From Rhodococcus sp. IEGM 1379 (GTDB lineage Bacteria; Actinomycetota; Actinomycetes; Mycobacteriales; Mycobacteriaceae): a stretch of DNA of 64,000 bases. Positions within the stretch are counted from its first letter, which is position 1; every line of letters starts with the position of its first letter. Made by a program: the position numbers and the translations under genes. The notes under the pieces were generated by a model, which searched no databases, had not been told where the DNA came from, and saw only the letters and a list, made by a program, of their open reading frames with translations. Positions 21,797 through 31,387 of this stretch are shown here, piece by piece. The stretch spans positions 1 to 64,000 of the forward strand of contig NZ_JASHKR010000015.1 of NCBI RefSeq assembly GCF_030056815.1, read 5' to 3'.

Positions 21797-21871
21797 CTAC
21801 GCCACGGACTGGATCGAAAGCCGAATAGGCGGCTGAGCTGGTAACAACCCATGACCTACATGCGATAAACC

Positions 21872-21884
21872 AGACGGTCCGTCT
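21872..21884. promoter_or_regulatory. TetR-type operator-like palindrome
   Basis: AGACGG-T-CCGTCT forms a perfect 6-bp inverted repeat around one base in the conserved leader of the small relic gene. The second copy at 37481-37493 reads AGATGGTCCGTCT. Short palindromes of this shape are common TetR-family targets. The binding protein is unknown. Confidence 0.4.
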
Positions 21885-21909
21885 ACTTCAATGCGAAATG
21901 AGTGTGCTC

Positions 21910-22117
21910 ATGGGTTCAATCGAGGCATTATCGGCGATCACGGGATTGACCGTCGACGGATTGAACGCGGTGGCAAATGCCGTATGCCCAAATCGGCGCC
22001 GAATTCGTCAGATTATCTACGTCTTCGCCGCTGGGGTCGGTGGAAGGCTTCGGATTTCTCGCTATGGGGAGTGTGGGAATGACCCTGGTCGGATCCATGG
22101 TCTACGGCTTCGCGTAG
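21910..22117 (+). pseudogene. Frameshifted small-protein gene, copy 1
   Basis: From ATG at 21910 the frame reads 'MGSIEALSAITGLTVDGLN'; a one-base frame change near 21980 gives 'AQIGAEFVRLSTSSPLGS' and the hydrophobic 'GFGFLAMGSVGMTLVGSMVY', ending with TAG at 22115-22117, just before the hairpin at 22137-22173. Repaired, it would be a roughly 69-residue protein with a hydrophobic C-terminal half. A related copy with an almost identical leader is at 37520. The family is not recognised. Confidence 0.5.
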
Positions 22118-22136
22118 CGATTTTCCCCGGACTGAA

Positions 22137-22173
22137 CCGCAGCCCGACATCTTTGACTGATGTCGGGCTGCGG
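22137..22173 (+). terminator. Hairpin terminator after the small gene
   Basis: A perfect 15-bp stem (22137-22151 and 22159-22173) with a 7-base loop starts 20 bases after the TAG at 22117, which supports this having been a transcribed gene. Confidence 0.8.
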
Positions 22174-22220
22174 CCATGTGTGCATATCTGATTCATCCGT
22201 GGGAGGGCGCGCTCCAGCGC

Positions 22221-22575
22221 TCATACGGCCGTAGTCTGCCTCACCTCGACGCCGCTGACGATGTCGAGGATCTCGCCGACGGAAGCCGGAAGTCCATCGC
22301 CTCGCCAGGCCACGTGCTGGGTCGGGACGAATGAGGGCGAGTTCGGCTCCGTAGAGGTCTCGAGGCCCCTTGTATTCGGGGGCGAGGATTTCGAGCGGGA
22401 TACCACGTTCCTTCGCTGCCACCTCGAACACCGAGGTGTCGATGGCGGCGGGGTCCCCGGTGACAAGCAGCGTGTAGCCAACTCCGAACCTGCCGTACAG
22501 GGAGACCTCTTCGGTGAGCCAGACGTGTGGTGCCCGACATCCCGGCGACGCGCTGGGAACGTAGTCATCCTGCCG
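22221..22575 (-). pseudogene. FAD-dependent aromatic monooxygenase, C-terminal relic
   Basis: One minus-strand frame reads 'PGCRAPHVWL', 'VGYTLLVTGDPAAIDTSVFE' and 'APEYKGPRDLYGAELALIRP'; a frame change near 22320 gives 'QHVAWRGDGLPASVGEILD' and a stop at 22221. This is the thioredoxin-like C-terminal region of MhpA/PheA-type hydroxylases. The FAD-binding two thirds are absent. Confidence 0.75.
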
Positions 22576-23056
22576 GGCGTGGGCACATACCTGCTCGCGG
22601 CAGTCGCATGGTGTGCTCGAAGGCAGTGAGCGAACTCTTCGACCTGTACCCGAAATCTACCTTTTCGAAGCAGATCCGGGGTGAATGCCCTGTTTCTCGG
22701 TGCGCGGCCTCGCTCAATACCGATGCACGACTTTGCGGAACTGATCAGGTTCGAGTCGCTGACCTCAGCGTGACCGATTCGGTAACCGTGGTGGGTGGCC
22801 TGGCGTTGTCTTCGCCGCTCACGACTGCATCCTCAGCCAGTGCCATCGGACTTGCTGTGGCGGGAGCATCGCCGGGGCTGCCATGGCACTGTGCTTCAAG
22901 ATCTCGCCGCCCGGAACCTCTACCCATGGCAACGCGGCGTTGATCAGCAAAACGGCAACTCCCACTTGGCAGTTCAGCGCTGAGACTTTGCCGTCTAGGG
23001 CCAGGGCGCCGGCTTTCGGCGTCTGCCGGCTCAGGGCCTGAAGCAGAGCGCCTTGG
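22576..23056. other. Stretch without a recognisable gene
   Basis: Frames on both strands here are short or lack starts and family resemblance. Given the relic beside it, this may be decayed coding DNA. Confidence 0.45.
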
Positions 23057-23314
23057 TCATGCACCCAGGTCGGCGATCATCTGGCTCAATGACGCAGCGG
23101 CCAAAGCCAGTTCGCCCTCATTCGGCGGGTCACCGCCTGATGGCAGCTTGTCGAAGAGCTGCTCCCGAGTAACCACCGAGATACCGTCGACTTGGAATCC
23201 TTCCTCATTGGGATCGAAGATTTCGATCCCACCGCCTACCGCCACGAGTTCCGCATGAGCAGTACTGTTCAGGAGGTCGCGAAGATGTTCGACCGTCACA
23301 TTCAGATTGATCAT
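23057..23314 (-). CDS. Small hypothetical protein
   Basis: An 85-residue acidic protein starting 'MINLNVTVEHLRDLLNSTA'. 'GAGAAGAGAT' precedes the ATG. No domain recognised. It lies 78 bp downstream of the prepilin peptidase gene on the same strand and might be its operon partner. Confidence 0.5.
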   Translation of the reverse strand: MINLNVTVEHLRDLLNSTAHAELVAVGGGIEIFDPNEEGFQVDGISVVTREQLFDKLPSGGDPPNEGELALAAASLSQMIADLGA

Positions 23315-23392
23315 GTGTATCTCTTCTCACGTCGACAGCTCCGAATCCGAGTACTTCACACGTACCCGCAGACCCTGACTCGAAAACAGACG

Positions 23393-24010
23393 TCATCCCT
23401 CCGCTATCGCTCCGAAGACCAAGGCCAGCAGCGCCGCACCACACATCGACGGCCCATGCGGGAGGTGCGAGCGCCTCGCCATCACAACGGCCACCACGAC
23501 GGTGAACAGCGGAGCCAACAGCGCCGCATACAACCACACCTGCGCGCCGGCCAACCCGGTGATTGCGCCAAGCGGAAGTGCGAGCTTCACGTCCCCCGCG
23601 CCCAGCGAACTCGACGAGACCACGTGCATCAGGAGATGGAGTCCGGCGAGCATTGCCGAACCCACTACCGCTGCCCACATCGTTCCCGCAACTGCAGCAC
23701 CGGCTAGTACAACGAGATACCCCGGCAGAGTGAAACTGTTGGGCAGTCGACGTACCGCCACGTCAACGGCCGAGACGGCGACACACCACCACACAACCAC
23801 CAGGCCGGAAACAAGCTGCACCACCGAGGAATTCGCTACACCGACCACAACCCAACCAGCCGCGACGCACAATTCCGGCACACCACGACGGACCGAAAAA
23901 CCCGCATAAAGGTTTCGGCGCAACCACAGGTTTGCAAGAAGTCGTGCACCCGAACCGGCCATTACACCCGCAACCGCCAACACAACCAACATCCACATGG
24001 GAACGAGCAT
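23393..24010 (-). CDS. Type IV prepilin peptidase (A24 family)
   Basis: A membrane aspartic peptidase that processes type IV pilin or Flp/Tad prepilins. The 205-residue protein has about six hydrophobic segments and both catalytic Asp motifs: 'SAVDVAVRRLPN' and 'GAGDVKLALP'. It lacks the N-terminal methyltransferase domain, as in the short actinobacterial form (compare Rv2551c). ATG at 24010 is chosen; TTG at 24031 is possible. It follows aroE, and no pilus genes are in the window. Confidence 0.85.
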   Translation of the reverse strand: MLVPMWMLVVLAVAGVMAGSGARLLANLWLRRNLYAGFSVRRGVPELCVAAGWVVVGVANSSVVQLVSGLVVVWWCVAVSAVDVAVRRLPNSFTLPGYLVVLAGAAVAGTMWAAVVGSAMLAGLHLLMHVVSSSSLGAGDVKLALPLGAITGLAGAQVWLYAALLAPLFTVVVAVVMARRSHLPHGPSMCGAALLALVFGAIAEG

Positions 24011-24078
24011 GCAGCGCAACGCCCGACCCAACAGAATGAGAAATCATGTTGTGGACTACCCCGACGCTGTGGACAAAG

Positions 24079-24897
24079 CTAAGCGATAGCCGCAGCCATC
24101 GCCTCTCGCGGAGCGGACATGCCAGTGAACTGCTCTACCTGACCGAAGGCTTGATTGAGGAGCATCGCCAGACCACCGATGACAACTCCACCAGCGGCAT
24201 CGACAGCCGAGGCGAGGGGCGTCGGCCAAGGGTTGTAAATCGCGTCGAGAACAAAACGCGCCTTGCCGAGTTCCGCTGCAAAGGGCGCGGCCGCATCGGC
24301 TGGAACTGTGCTGACAAGAACTGCAGCGTCAGCGCACACCGAACCAAGACGAGGGTCGTCGAAGGAAAGGAATTCAACATTCAATCCGACGGCAGTGCCA
24401 CAATCGATGGCACCGGACGCACGGCCTCGATCACGGGCAATCAGAGTCACGGATCGAACACCCATGTCCGCCAAGGCAACCAACGCGGGCCGCGCCGTAC
24501 CGCCGGCGCCGACAACAACTGCGGATGCCCCGGTGAGATCCCCGACGCCGCCGGCGATCAAGGCGCCACTGACGCCGTCGACGTCGGTGCAGTCAGCTCG
24601 CCAACCACCGTCGATGCGGACCAACGTGTTTGCCGATCCGATGACAACGGCGCGGGCAGTGCGCTCCGACGCGTATTCGAGTGCCGCGATCTTGCCGGGC
24701 ATGGTGACCGAAAGACCGACCCACTCGGGGCCCAATCCGTCGACAAGCGCCGGCAATTGCTCACCGGTGCATTCGATCCGCTCGTAGGTCCAATCATTCA
24801 GACCCAATGCGTTGTACGCCGCAAGGTGAAGCAACGGCGACTTCGAATGCTCGATGGGACTGCCGAGAACTGCGGCCTTGCGCGGCTTACCGACCAC
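24079..24897 (-). CDS. aroE: Shikimate dehydrogenase
   Basis: Reduces 3-dehydroshikimate to shikimate with NADPH. The 272-residue protein has the shikimate-binding 'SPIEHSKSPLLHLAAYNAL', the catalytic Lys/Asp region ('VTMPGKIAALE', 'DVDGVSGAL'), and a Rossmann motif 'VVGAGGTARPAL'. Its start overlaps the mltG end by 11 bp. It is remote from the other aro genes, as in mycobacteria. Confidence 0.94.
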   Translation of the reverse strand: MVGKPRKAAVLGSPIEHSKSPLLHLAAYNALGLNDWTYERIECTGEQLPALVDGLGPEWVGLSVTMPGKIAALEYASERTARAVVIGSANTLVRIDGGWRADCTDVDGVSGALIAGGVGDLTGASAVVVGAGGTARPALVALADMGVRSVTLIARDRGRASGAIDCGTAVGLNVEFLSFDDPRLGSVCADAAVLVSTVPADAAAPFAAELGKARFVLDAIYNPWPTPLASAVDAAGGVVIGGLAMLLNQAFGQVEQFTGMSAPREAMAAAIA

Positions 24898-26197
24898 TAT
24901 CGAGAATCCCGCTTTCCTGCGCTAGAACAATATTGGCAAGGTGCTCGTCGTAGCTCTTCGTGAAGAGTGTTTCGCCCTGCTTGTTGATGGTCACGAAGTA
25001 CAGCCAGTCGCCGGGCGCCGGAGATTCGACGGCCTTGAGCGCGTCGATGCTCGGCGACGCGATCGGTGTGGCCGGCAGGCCCGGCATGGCGTAGGTGTTC
25101 CACGGCGTGACACGCTCGCGATCGGCATCGGTGGTGGCAACCTCGGTGGTGTCGAGCGAGTAGTTGACGGTGGAGTCGAACTGCAGGGGCTGATTGACAG
25201 CCAACCTGTTGATGATCACTCGCGCGACCTTCGACATATCGTCGGTCAATGCTTCACGCTCGACCAGCGAAGCGGCAACCAGCAGCTCGTACGGCGACAG
25301 CCCGACGCTGCTACCAGCCTTCAGAATGCCTGTCCCCTCATACATTTCAGCACTGCCCTGAACCAGAGTCCGCAGGATTTCCGTCGGCGTAGCCGTGGGA
25401 TCAAAATCCCAACTGCTGGCAGCAATCAAACCTTCGAGCTGACGGTCCTTGTCCGGAACACCCTTGACCGACGTCATTGCCCAACTCGGCACACCCAAGG
25501 ATGCGAGATCGGAAGATGCTCCGGCAGTGTTCAATTCGTCAGCAGATACACATTTCTGGACAGGAGCACTGCCAACGCAACTGGCCTCCGAAATGAGGTT
25601 GTAAATGCCCTTCTTGAGGGCACCGGTCTGCGCGTCAGCGGTGTCGTGAAGCTGACGACCGGCCGCAACCACAACCAATCCCACGCGGGAGGTCGGGGCA
25701 ACCAAAGAGTTGAGTGCGTCGGAAGCCTTGCTCTGCACGGGCACCTGATAGAAGCCCGGCTGAACCTTCTGAATTTCGGCGGAGTTCTTCACGGCGGCGT
25801 TGTAGAACGCTGCAGAACTGGCAACCACATTCTTCGCAGCCAGCGTCGCACCGATCTCCGACGCCGTCTCACCTGAATTGATCTGGATCACGACGGGAGC
25901 GCCACCAGGTCCGGCAAAATCTTCTGCCGCCTTATTGCGGTCCATGTACCAGGTGGCGCCGTAAGCACCGACGCCCAGAACTGCGATCACCAGGAAAAGG
26001 AGCGCGACGACACCGACCTTCTTGCCACGCTTGGCGCGCTTGCTCTGCGCCTCACGTTGCTTGCGTGCCTGGGCCCTCGACATGTGCGGCGGTTCGATGG
26101 TCTGCGGCAGGGCACGCATGACCATGGTCTCGTCGTTGTCGAAATCAAATGAACGCGCAGGCCGATGTGAATCGCCGTCGTCCCACCGCTGGTTCAC
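24887..26197 (-). CDS. mltG: Endolytic peptidoglycan transglycosylase MltG
   Basis: A membrane-anchored lytic transglycosylase that cuts nascent glycan and sets chain length. At 436 residues it has a polar cytosolic N-terminus (1-65), one membrane helix ('[20 protein letters not shown]'), a LysM-like region and the YceG domain with the catalytic Glu in 'ASLVEREA' and the pocket 'VNYSLDTTE'. It overlaps ruvX by 4 bp upstream and aroE by 11 bp downstream. Confidence 0.94.
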   Translation of the reverse strand: MNQRWDDGDSHRPARSFDFDNDETMVMRALPQTIEPPHMSRAQARKQREAQSKRAKRGKKVGVVALLFLVIAVLGVGAYGATWYMDRNKAAEDFAGPGGAPVVIQINSGETASEIGATLAAKNVVASSAAFYNAAVKNSAEIQKVQPGFYQVPVQSKASDALNSLVAPTSRVGLVVVAAGRQLHDTADAQTGALKKGIYNLISEASCVGSAPVQKCVSADELNTAGASSDLASLGVPSWAMTSVKGVPDKDRQLEGLIAASSWDFDPTATPTEILRTLVQGSAEMYEGTGILKAGSSVGLSPYELLVAASLVEREALTDDMSKVARVIINRLAVNQPLQFDSTVNYSLDTTEVATTDADRERVTPWNTYAMPGLPATPIASPSIDALKAVESPAPGDWLYFVTINKQGETLFTKSYDEHLANIVLAQESGILDSGR

Positions 26198-26727
26198 AGA
26201 TCGTCCTCCGCCGCAGGCGCGTCCCCCGACGACTCCCCTGGTTTCACTGCTCTACTCCGCTCGTCCAGCCAACCCTGCAGAATTTCTACTGCCGCAGCCT
26301 GATCGATCATCGGACGCTGACCGCGAGCTTTGACTCCGCTTTCGCGAAGGTTGCGCGCAGCAGTAACCGTCGTCAGTCGCTCGTCGGACAGTCTCACCGG
26401 GATCGGATCGACGGCCCTCTGCAGTCGTTTAGCGAATGCAGTGGCGATGCCGGCGGCTTTACCTTGCTCGCCGCGCAGCGTCTGTGGCAGTCCGACGATA
26501 ACCTCCACGGCCTCGTATTCGGACACGATGGCGATAATTCGCCGGATATCCGGCGCGTCGGGTCCACGTTCTTTGGCTCGGGGAACCGTTTCGACAGGTG
26601 TCGCCAGAATTCCGTCGGGGTCACTGGATGCGACCCCGATCCGAACACTGCCGACATCGATCGCGATGCGTCGGCCACGGCCTGGGTCGTCGAGACCGGG
26701 GCGATCGGGGCCCTGCAGCGCCACCAC
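26194..26727 (-). CDS. ruvX: Holliday junction resolvase-like protein RuvX (YqgF)
   Basis: An RNase H-fold nuclease implicated in 16S rRNA 5'-end maturation and possibly junction resolution. The 177-residue protein has '[16 protein letters not shown]', '[14 protein letters not shown]' and '[12 protein letters not shown]' with the acidic residues. It lies 2 bp after alaS and overlaps mltG (ATGA). Confidence 0.93.
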   Translation of the reverse strand: MVALQGPDRPGLDDPGRGRRIAIDVGSVRIGVASSDPDGILATPVETVPRAKERGPDAPDIRRIIAIVSEYEAVEVIVGLPQTLRGEQGKAAGIATAFAKRLQRAVDPIPVRLSDERLTTVTAARNLRESGVKARGQRPMIDQAAAVEILQGWLDERSRAVKPGESSGDAPAAEDDL

Positions 26728-26729
26728 CG

Positions 26730-29402
26730 TTAGCTGCCGCCTGCCAGTTCTGAGACCCGGTCCCGGATCGCATCGAGCGCCGCCGTGATTCCGGTGGCGT
26801 CGGAACCCGACCCCTGAGCCATGTCGGGCTTTCCGCCGCCGCGGCCACCGATCTTGGGTCCGAACGAACCGACGAGGTCGCCGGCCTTCACACCGAGTGC
26901 CTGAGCTCCCTTGCTGGACGCGACCACGAACGGGACCTTGCCGTCGATGTCGCCGAGCAACGCGACCACTGCGGGCTCGGAGCCCAGACGGCCCTTGATG
27001 TCGGTGACGAGCGCACGGAGGTCGTTGCCGCCGACGCCGGCCGGTGCCGGTTCAGCGATGACAAGCACGCTTCCGATGCGCTTTGCCTTTTCGACAAACT
27101 CCCCGGCCGAGGCGAGAACAGCCTTGGCCTTGGTCAGCTCGAGTTCCTTCTCGGCGGCCTTGAGGCGCTCGACGAGTGCCTCGACGCGAGCCGGGACCTC
27201 TTCGGACGGCACCTTCAGGGACGAGGACAGTCCGGCGAGAAGCGCACGCTCCTTAGCCAGGTAGCGGTACGAATCCAAACCGACGTACGCCTCGACGCGG
27301 CGAATGCCGGATCCGACGGACTGCTCACCGAGCAGAGTGACCTGACCGATCTGCGCGGAGCTGCCGACGTGAGTACCGCCGCACAGTTCCATCGAGAACG
27401 GGCCACCGATTTCGACGACGCGAACCTCGTCGCCGTAGTTTTCGCCGAAGAGCGCCATTGCGCCCATCGACTTGGCCTTGTCGAGGTCCGTCACAAATGT
27501 GTTGACCGCAAAGTTGGACGCCACGGCCTCGTTGGTGACTGCTTCGATTTCCTGCTTCTGCGACTCCGTCAGAGCGCCCTGCCAAGAGAAATCGAAGCGC
27601 AGGTAGCCGGGCTTGTTGAGCGAGCCGGCCTGCACGGCGTTGGGGCCGAGCACCTGACGCAGTGCCGCGTGCACCATGTGGGTACCGGAGTGGCCCTGGG
27701 TTGCACCCTTACGCCATTCGGCGTCGACGTGAGCGAGGACGACGTCGCCCTCGGTGATCTCGCCCTTCTGGACCGTCACCTTGTGGATCCAGACCTTCTT
27801 GGCGACCTTTTGAACGTCGTTGACCTTGGCTTCGAGGCCAGGCGCCGTGAGCGATCCGATGTCGGCGATCTGTCCGCCGGACTCTGCGTAGAGCGGGCTG
27901 CGGTCGAGGATGACCTCGATGGACTGACCGGCCGTGGCCACGGGAACGCGAACGCCGTCGACGATCAGCGCGAGGACGTGAGCCTCGGATACCAATTCGT
28001 TGAAGCCGGTGAACTCGGTGGGGCCGCGATCGAGCAGTTCCTTGTAGACCGAGAGATCAGCATGCGCGTGCTTGCGGGCACGAGCATCGTCCTTGGCGCG
28101 CTTGCGCTGCTCGGCCATGAGCGTGCGGAAGCCGTCTTCGTCGACCGAGAGACCGGCTTCGGACGCCATCTCGAGTGTCAGATCGATCGGGAAACCGTAA
28201 GTGTCGTGCAGGGCAAATGCCTGATCACCGGCGATGACGGATTTGCCGGAAGCCTTGATGGTTTCGGCTGCACCCTCGAACAGCTTCGAGCCCGAAGCCA
28301 GTGTCTTGAGGAATGCGGTCTCTTCGCCGACGGCAACGTTTTCGATGCGCTTGAAGTCGGTTTCGAGGACCGGGTAGGACGGAGCCATCGTGTCGCGGAC
28401 GACAACCATGAACTCACGCATCGTGGGCTGCTCGCTGCCGAGCAACTTGGCCGAACGCACGATACGACGCAACAGACGGCGCAGGACGTAGCCGCGTCCG
28501 TCGTTACCCGGGTTGACGCCGTCGGCGATCAACATGGCAGCAGTGCGAGCATGGTCGGCGATGACACGGAAACGAACGTCGGACGTGTGATCGGCACCGT
28601 AAACGCTGCCGGTCAGCTCAGCAGCCTTCTCGATGACGGGACGCAAAAGGTCTGTCTCGTAAACATTTTCGACGCCCTGGAGCAGAAATGCAACGCGCTC
28701 GACGCCCATGCCGGTGTCGATGTTCTGCTTCGGCAGCGGTCCGAGGATCGGGTAGTCGTCCTTGCTGATACCTGCGCCGCGCTCGTTCTGCATGAACACG
28801 AGATTCCAGATCTCGATGTAGCGATCCTCGTCGGCTTCCGGACCGCCCTCGATGCCGTACTCGGCGCCGCGATCGTAGAAGATTTCGGAGCACGGGCCGC
28901 AAGGTCCGGGGATGCCCATGGACCAGTAGTTGTCGGCCATTCCGCGACGCTGGATGCGCTCCTCGGGAACACCGACGACGTCACGCCAGATCGCGAATGC
29001 TTCGTCGTCGTCATGGAAGACGGTTGCCCAGAGGCGCGTCGGGTCGATGCCGTAGCCGCCGTCGGCGACGGAACCGGTGAGCAATTCCCACGCGTGTGAG
29101 ATGGCTTCCTTCTTGAAGTAATCACCGAAGGAGAAGTTTCCCGCCATCTGGAAAAACGTGTTGTGGCGGGTGGTGATGCCCACCTCTTCGATGTCCAGGG
29201 TGCGGACGCACTTCTGCACCGACGTGGCGCGGGTGTACGCCGGCGTCTGCTGGCCGAGGAAGTACGGCACGAAGGGAACCATGCCGGCGTTGACGAACAG
29301 AAGGTTCGGATCGTCGAGAATCAGCGACGCACTGGGGACCTCGGTGTGGCCGGCCTTGACGAAGTGGTCGAGGAATCGCCTGCGGATCTCGTGGGTTTGC
29401 AC
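26730..29402 (-). CDS. alaS: Alanyl-tRNA synthetase
   Basis: Charges tRNA-Ala. The 890-residue protein has the class II catalytic core from residue 1 ('[20 protein letters not shown]'), the editing-domain zinc motifs 'HSGTHMVHA' (about residue 566) and 'CGGTHVG' (about 670), and the C-Ala domain ending in '[14 protein letters not shown]'. All are intact. It is followed by ruvX after 2 bp. Confidence 0.97.
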   Translation of the reverse strand: MQTHEIRRRFLDHFVKAGHTEVPSASLILDDPNLLFVNAGMVPFVPYFLGQQTPAYTRATSVQKCVRTLDIEEVGITTRHNTFFQMAGNFSFGDYFKKEAISHAWELLTGSVADGGYGIDPTRLWATVFHDDDEAFAIWRDVVGVPEERIQRRGMADNYWSMGIPGPCGPCSEIFYDRGAEYGIEGGPEADEDRYIEIWNLVFMQNERGAGISKDDYPILGPLPKQNIDTGMGVERVAFLLQGVENVYETDLLRPVIEKAAELTGSVYGADHTSDVRFRVIADHARTAAMLIADGVNPGNDGRGYVLRRLLRRIVRSAKLLGSEQPTMREFMVVVRDTMAPSYPVLETDFKRIENVAVGEETAFLKTLASGSKLFEGAAETIKASGKSVIAGDQAFALHDTYGFPIDLTLEMASEAGLSVDEDGFRTLMAEQRKRAKDDARARKHAHADLSVYKELLDRGPTEFTGFNELVSEAHVLALIVDGVRVPVATAGQSIEVILDRSPLYAESGGQIADIGSLTAPGLEAKVNDVQKVAKKVWIHKVTVQKGEITEGDVVLAHVDAEWRKGATQGHSGTHMVHAALRQVLGPNAVQAGSLNKPGYLRFDFSWQGALTESQKQEIEAVTNEAVASNFAVNTFVTDLDKAKSMGAMALFGENYGDEVRVVEIGGPFSMELCGGTHVGSSAQIGQVTLLGEQSVGSGIRRVEAYVGLDSYRYLAKERALLAGLSSSLKVPSEEVPARVEALVERLKAAEKELELTKAKAVLASAGEFVEKAKRIGSVLVIAEPAPAGVGGNDLRALVTDIKGRLGSEPAVVALLGDIDGKVPFVVASSKGAQALGVKAGDLVGSFGPKIGGRGGGKPDMAQGSGSDATGITAALDAIRDRVSELAGGS

Positions 29403-29471
29403 TAACCGGTCCTTACCTTCATGAGCGTCGAACTGTCGCTGTCCAGCGTAACCTGCACCCCACTTGCAGCT

Positions 29472-30893
29472 TTAACCCCGCACGATTCGACGCAGTTTTC
29501 CCACCCGATCAGCGATCTCTCGCTCGTTACCGTGGGCAGTGGGTCGGTAGTAGTCGACGCCGATCAACTCATCCGGCGGATATTGCTGTCTCAGAACACC
29601 GTCACGAGCCTCGTGGGGGTATTTGTAACCAACCGCATTGCCCAATTGCTCGGCACCCTTGTAGTGGCCGTCACGCAGATGCGGCGGGACCAACCCAGAC
29701 TTACCTGCAGCTACGTCGGCCATCGCAGCACCGAGTGCCTCGATGACTGCACCTGATTTCGGTGCCGTCGCCAGGTGGATAGTTGCCTGCGCCAGAGCCA
29801 GCCGAGCCTCCGGCATACCGATCAACTGCACGGCTTGAGCTGCAGCCATTGCCGTTTGCAGTGCCATCGGATCAGCCATACCGATGTCTTCACTCGCGTG
29901 CACCACCAACCGGCGAGCGATGAATCGAGGGTCTTCGCCGGCCGTCAACATCCGCGCCAGGTAGTGCAACGCCGCGTCGACGTCGGAACCCCGGATGCTC
30001 TTGATGAACGCGCTGATGACGTCGTAGTGCTGGTCCCCGTCGCGGTCGTAGCGAACGGCAGCCTTGTCGACACTCGCTTCTACCGTCGCGAGATCAACCA
30101 CCACGGGTCCGGATGCTGCACCAGCCGTGTCGATGGCTGCGCCGGCGGCCGCTTCGAGAGCGGTGAGGGCGCGTCGTGCATCTCCGGATGCCAGACGCAC
30201 CAAGTGCTCCATCGCGTCGTCGGCGATGGTGATTGCGCCGCCGAAGCCGCGCTCGTCGGCGACTGCGCGCTCGAGAAGTTCTTGGATATCCGCGGCGGTG
30301 AGCGCCTGCAACTGCAGAACCAGTGATCGCGACAGCAGCGCCGACACCACGGAAAACGACGGGTTCTCGGTGGTGGCGCCGACCAGCAGAACGATCCGGT
30401 TCTCGACCGCGGCCAGCAAGGCATCCTGCTGCGTCTTGGAGAAGCGATGGACCTCGTCGATGAACAGCACGGTCTGCTCACCGTTGAGAAGGCGTCGGCG
30501 GGCAAGCTCGATGACGCCGCGGACTTCCTTGACGCCGGCGGACAGGGCGGACAATGCCTCGAACCGTCGACCCGTCGCCCCCGAGATCAACGACGCCAAG
30601 GTGGTCTTGCCGGTACCGGGCGGCCCGTACAACAGCACCGACGCCGCACCGGAGCCCTCGACCATCCGACGCAGGGGCGCGCCTGGCCCGAGTAGATGTT
30701 GCTGTCCCACTACCTCACCGAGGGTGCGCGGCCGCATCCGTACCGCCAGCGGAGCGCTCGACGACACCGACGCCAAAGCCCGCTCGGCAGCCGAGACGAC
30801 GTCAGGCTCGTCCGCTGCCTCAGCCACTTCAGGTGTGGCCTCGAACAGACCGTTGTCATCAATCACGCTGTCCTCAGCTTGCCAATCGCTCAC
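29472..30893 (-). CDS. rarA: Replication-associated recombination protein A (MgsA/RarA ATPase)
   Basis: An AAA+ clamp-loader-like ATPase acting at stalled forks. The 473-residue protein has Walker A 'GPPGTGKTT', Walker B 'LFIDEVHRF', sensor 1 '[11 protein letters not shown]' and the C-terminal tetramerisation region '[19 protein letters not shown]'. An acidic N-terminal extension of about 40 residues precedes the core. The same position, downstream of alaS, holds Rv2559c in M. tuberculosis. Confidence 0.93.
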   Translation of the reverse strand: MSDWQAEDSVIDDNGLFEATPEVAEAADEPDVVSAAERALASVSSSAPLAVRMRPRTLGEVVGQQHLLGPGAPLRRMVEGSGAASVLLYGPPGTGKTTLASLISGATGRRFEALSALSAGVKEVRGVIELARRRLLNGEQTVLFIDEVHRFSKTQQDALLAAVENRIVLLVGATTENPSFSVVSALLSRSLVLQLQALTAADIQELLERAVADERGFGGAITIADDAMEHLVRLASGDARRALTALEAAAGAAIDTAGAASGPVVVDLATVEASVDKAAVRYDRDGDQHYDVISAFIKSIRGSDVDAALHYLARMLTAGEDPRFIARRLVVHASEDIGMADPMALQTAMAAAQAVQLIGMPEARLALAQATIHLATAPKSGAVIEALGAAMADVAAGKSGLVPPHLRDGHYKGAEQLGNAVGYKYPHEARDGVLRQQYPPDELIGVDYYRPTAHGNEREIADRVGKLRRIVRG

Positions 30894-30945
30894 AAAACGA
30901 CGCTACCGGAGGGCACCGACGCAATTGTTTCGATAGCGTGTGGCC

Positions 30946-31326
30946 ATGAGCACCTCCGAGATCGCCACCGTCCTCGCGTGGCACGACGCACTCAACTCCC
31001 AAGACATCGACACACTCCTGCAGTTGTCGAGCGACGACATCGAGGTCGGCGGGCCACAGGGGGCCAGCCAGGGGTTGGCGGCGCTGCGAGATTGGGCGAC
31101 CAACGCGGGCATCACTCTCGTTCCCGGCAGGATGTTCGTCCACCACGGAATTATCGTCGTCGAACAGACCGCGACGTGGGCTACAGAACCCGACAAGTCC
31201 GCCACGCTCGCTTCCGCATTCCGGGTGGTCGAGGATCAAGTCACGTCGACGTTCCGTCATCCCGATCTAGTGACAGCATTGGCCGCCACGGACCTGTCCG
31301 AGGCCGACGAGCTCACCGACAACTAA
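30946..31326 (+). CDS. SnoaL/NTF2-like fold protein
   Basis: A 126-residue protein with the cone-fold pattern: 'VLAWHDALNSQDIDTLLQLS', 'DIEVGGPQGASQGLAALRDW' and later strands. NTF2-like proteins bind small hydrophobic ligands or catalyse isomerisations; nothing here sets the substrate. ATG at 30946 gives 'MSTSEIA'; GTG at 30940 is in frame. It is divergent from rarA and ends in a terminator shared with the next gene. Confidence 0.7.
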   Translation: MSTSEIATVLAWHDALNSQDIDTLLQLSSDDIEVGGPQGASQGLAALRDWATNAGITLVPGRMFVHHGIIVVEQTATWATEPDKSATLASAFRVVEDQVTSTFRHPDLVTALAATDLSEADELTDN

Positions 31327-31337
31327 CACCGAAAATA

Positions 31338-31370
31338 AAACCACCCGCGCGTCGGCGGCACGGGTGGTTT
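31338..31370. terminator. Bidirectional terminator
   Basis: AAACCACCCG (31338-31347) pairs perfectly with CGGGTGGTTT (31361-31370), flanked by A-rich and T-rich ends on both sides, between two convergent genes. Confidence 0.9.
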
Positions 31371-31387
31371 TTCAGTTCCGGATCGAA

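Noticed and set aside
22819-23064. Minus-strand frame of 81 codons
   Set aside because: It contains no recognised motif and no convincing start; left as part of a gene-free stretch.
27369-29099. Long open frame of 576 codons on the plus strand
   Set aside because: It is antisense to alaS, follows its codon pattern, and resembles no protein; high GC makes such shadow frames common.
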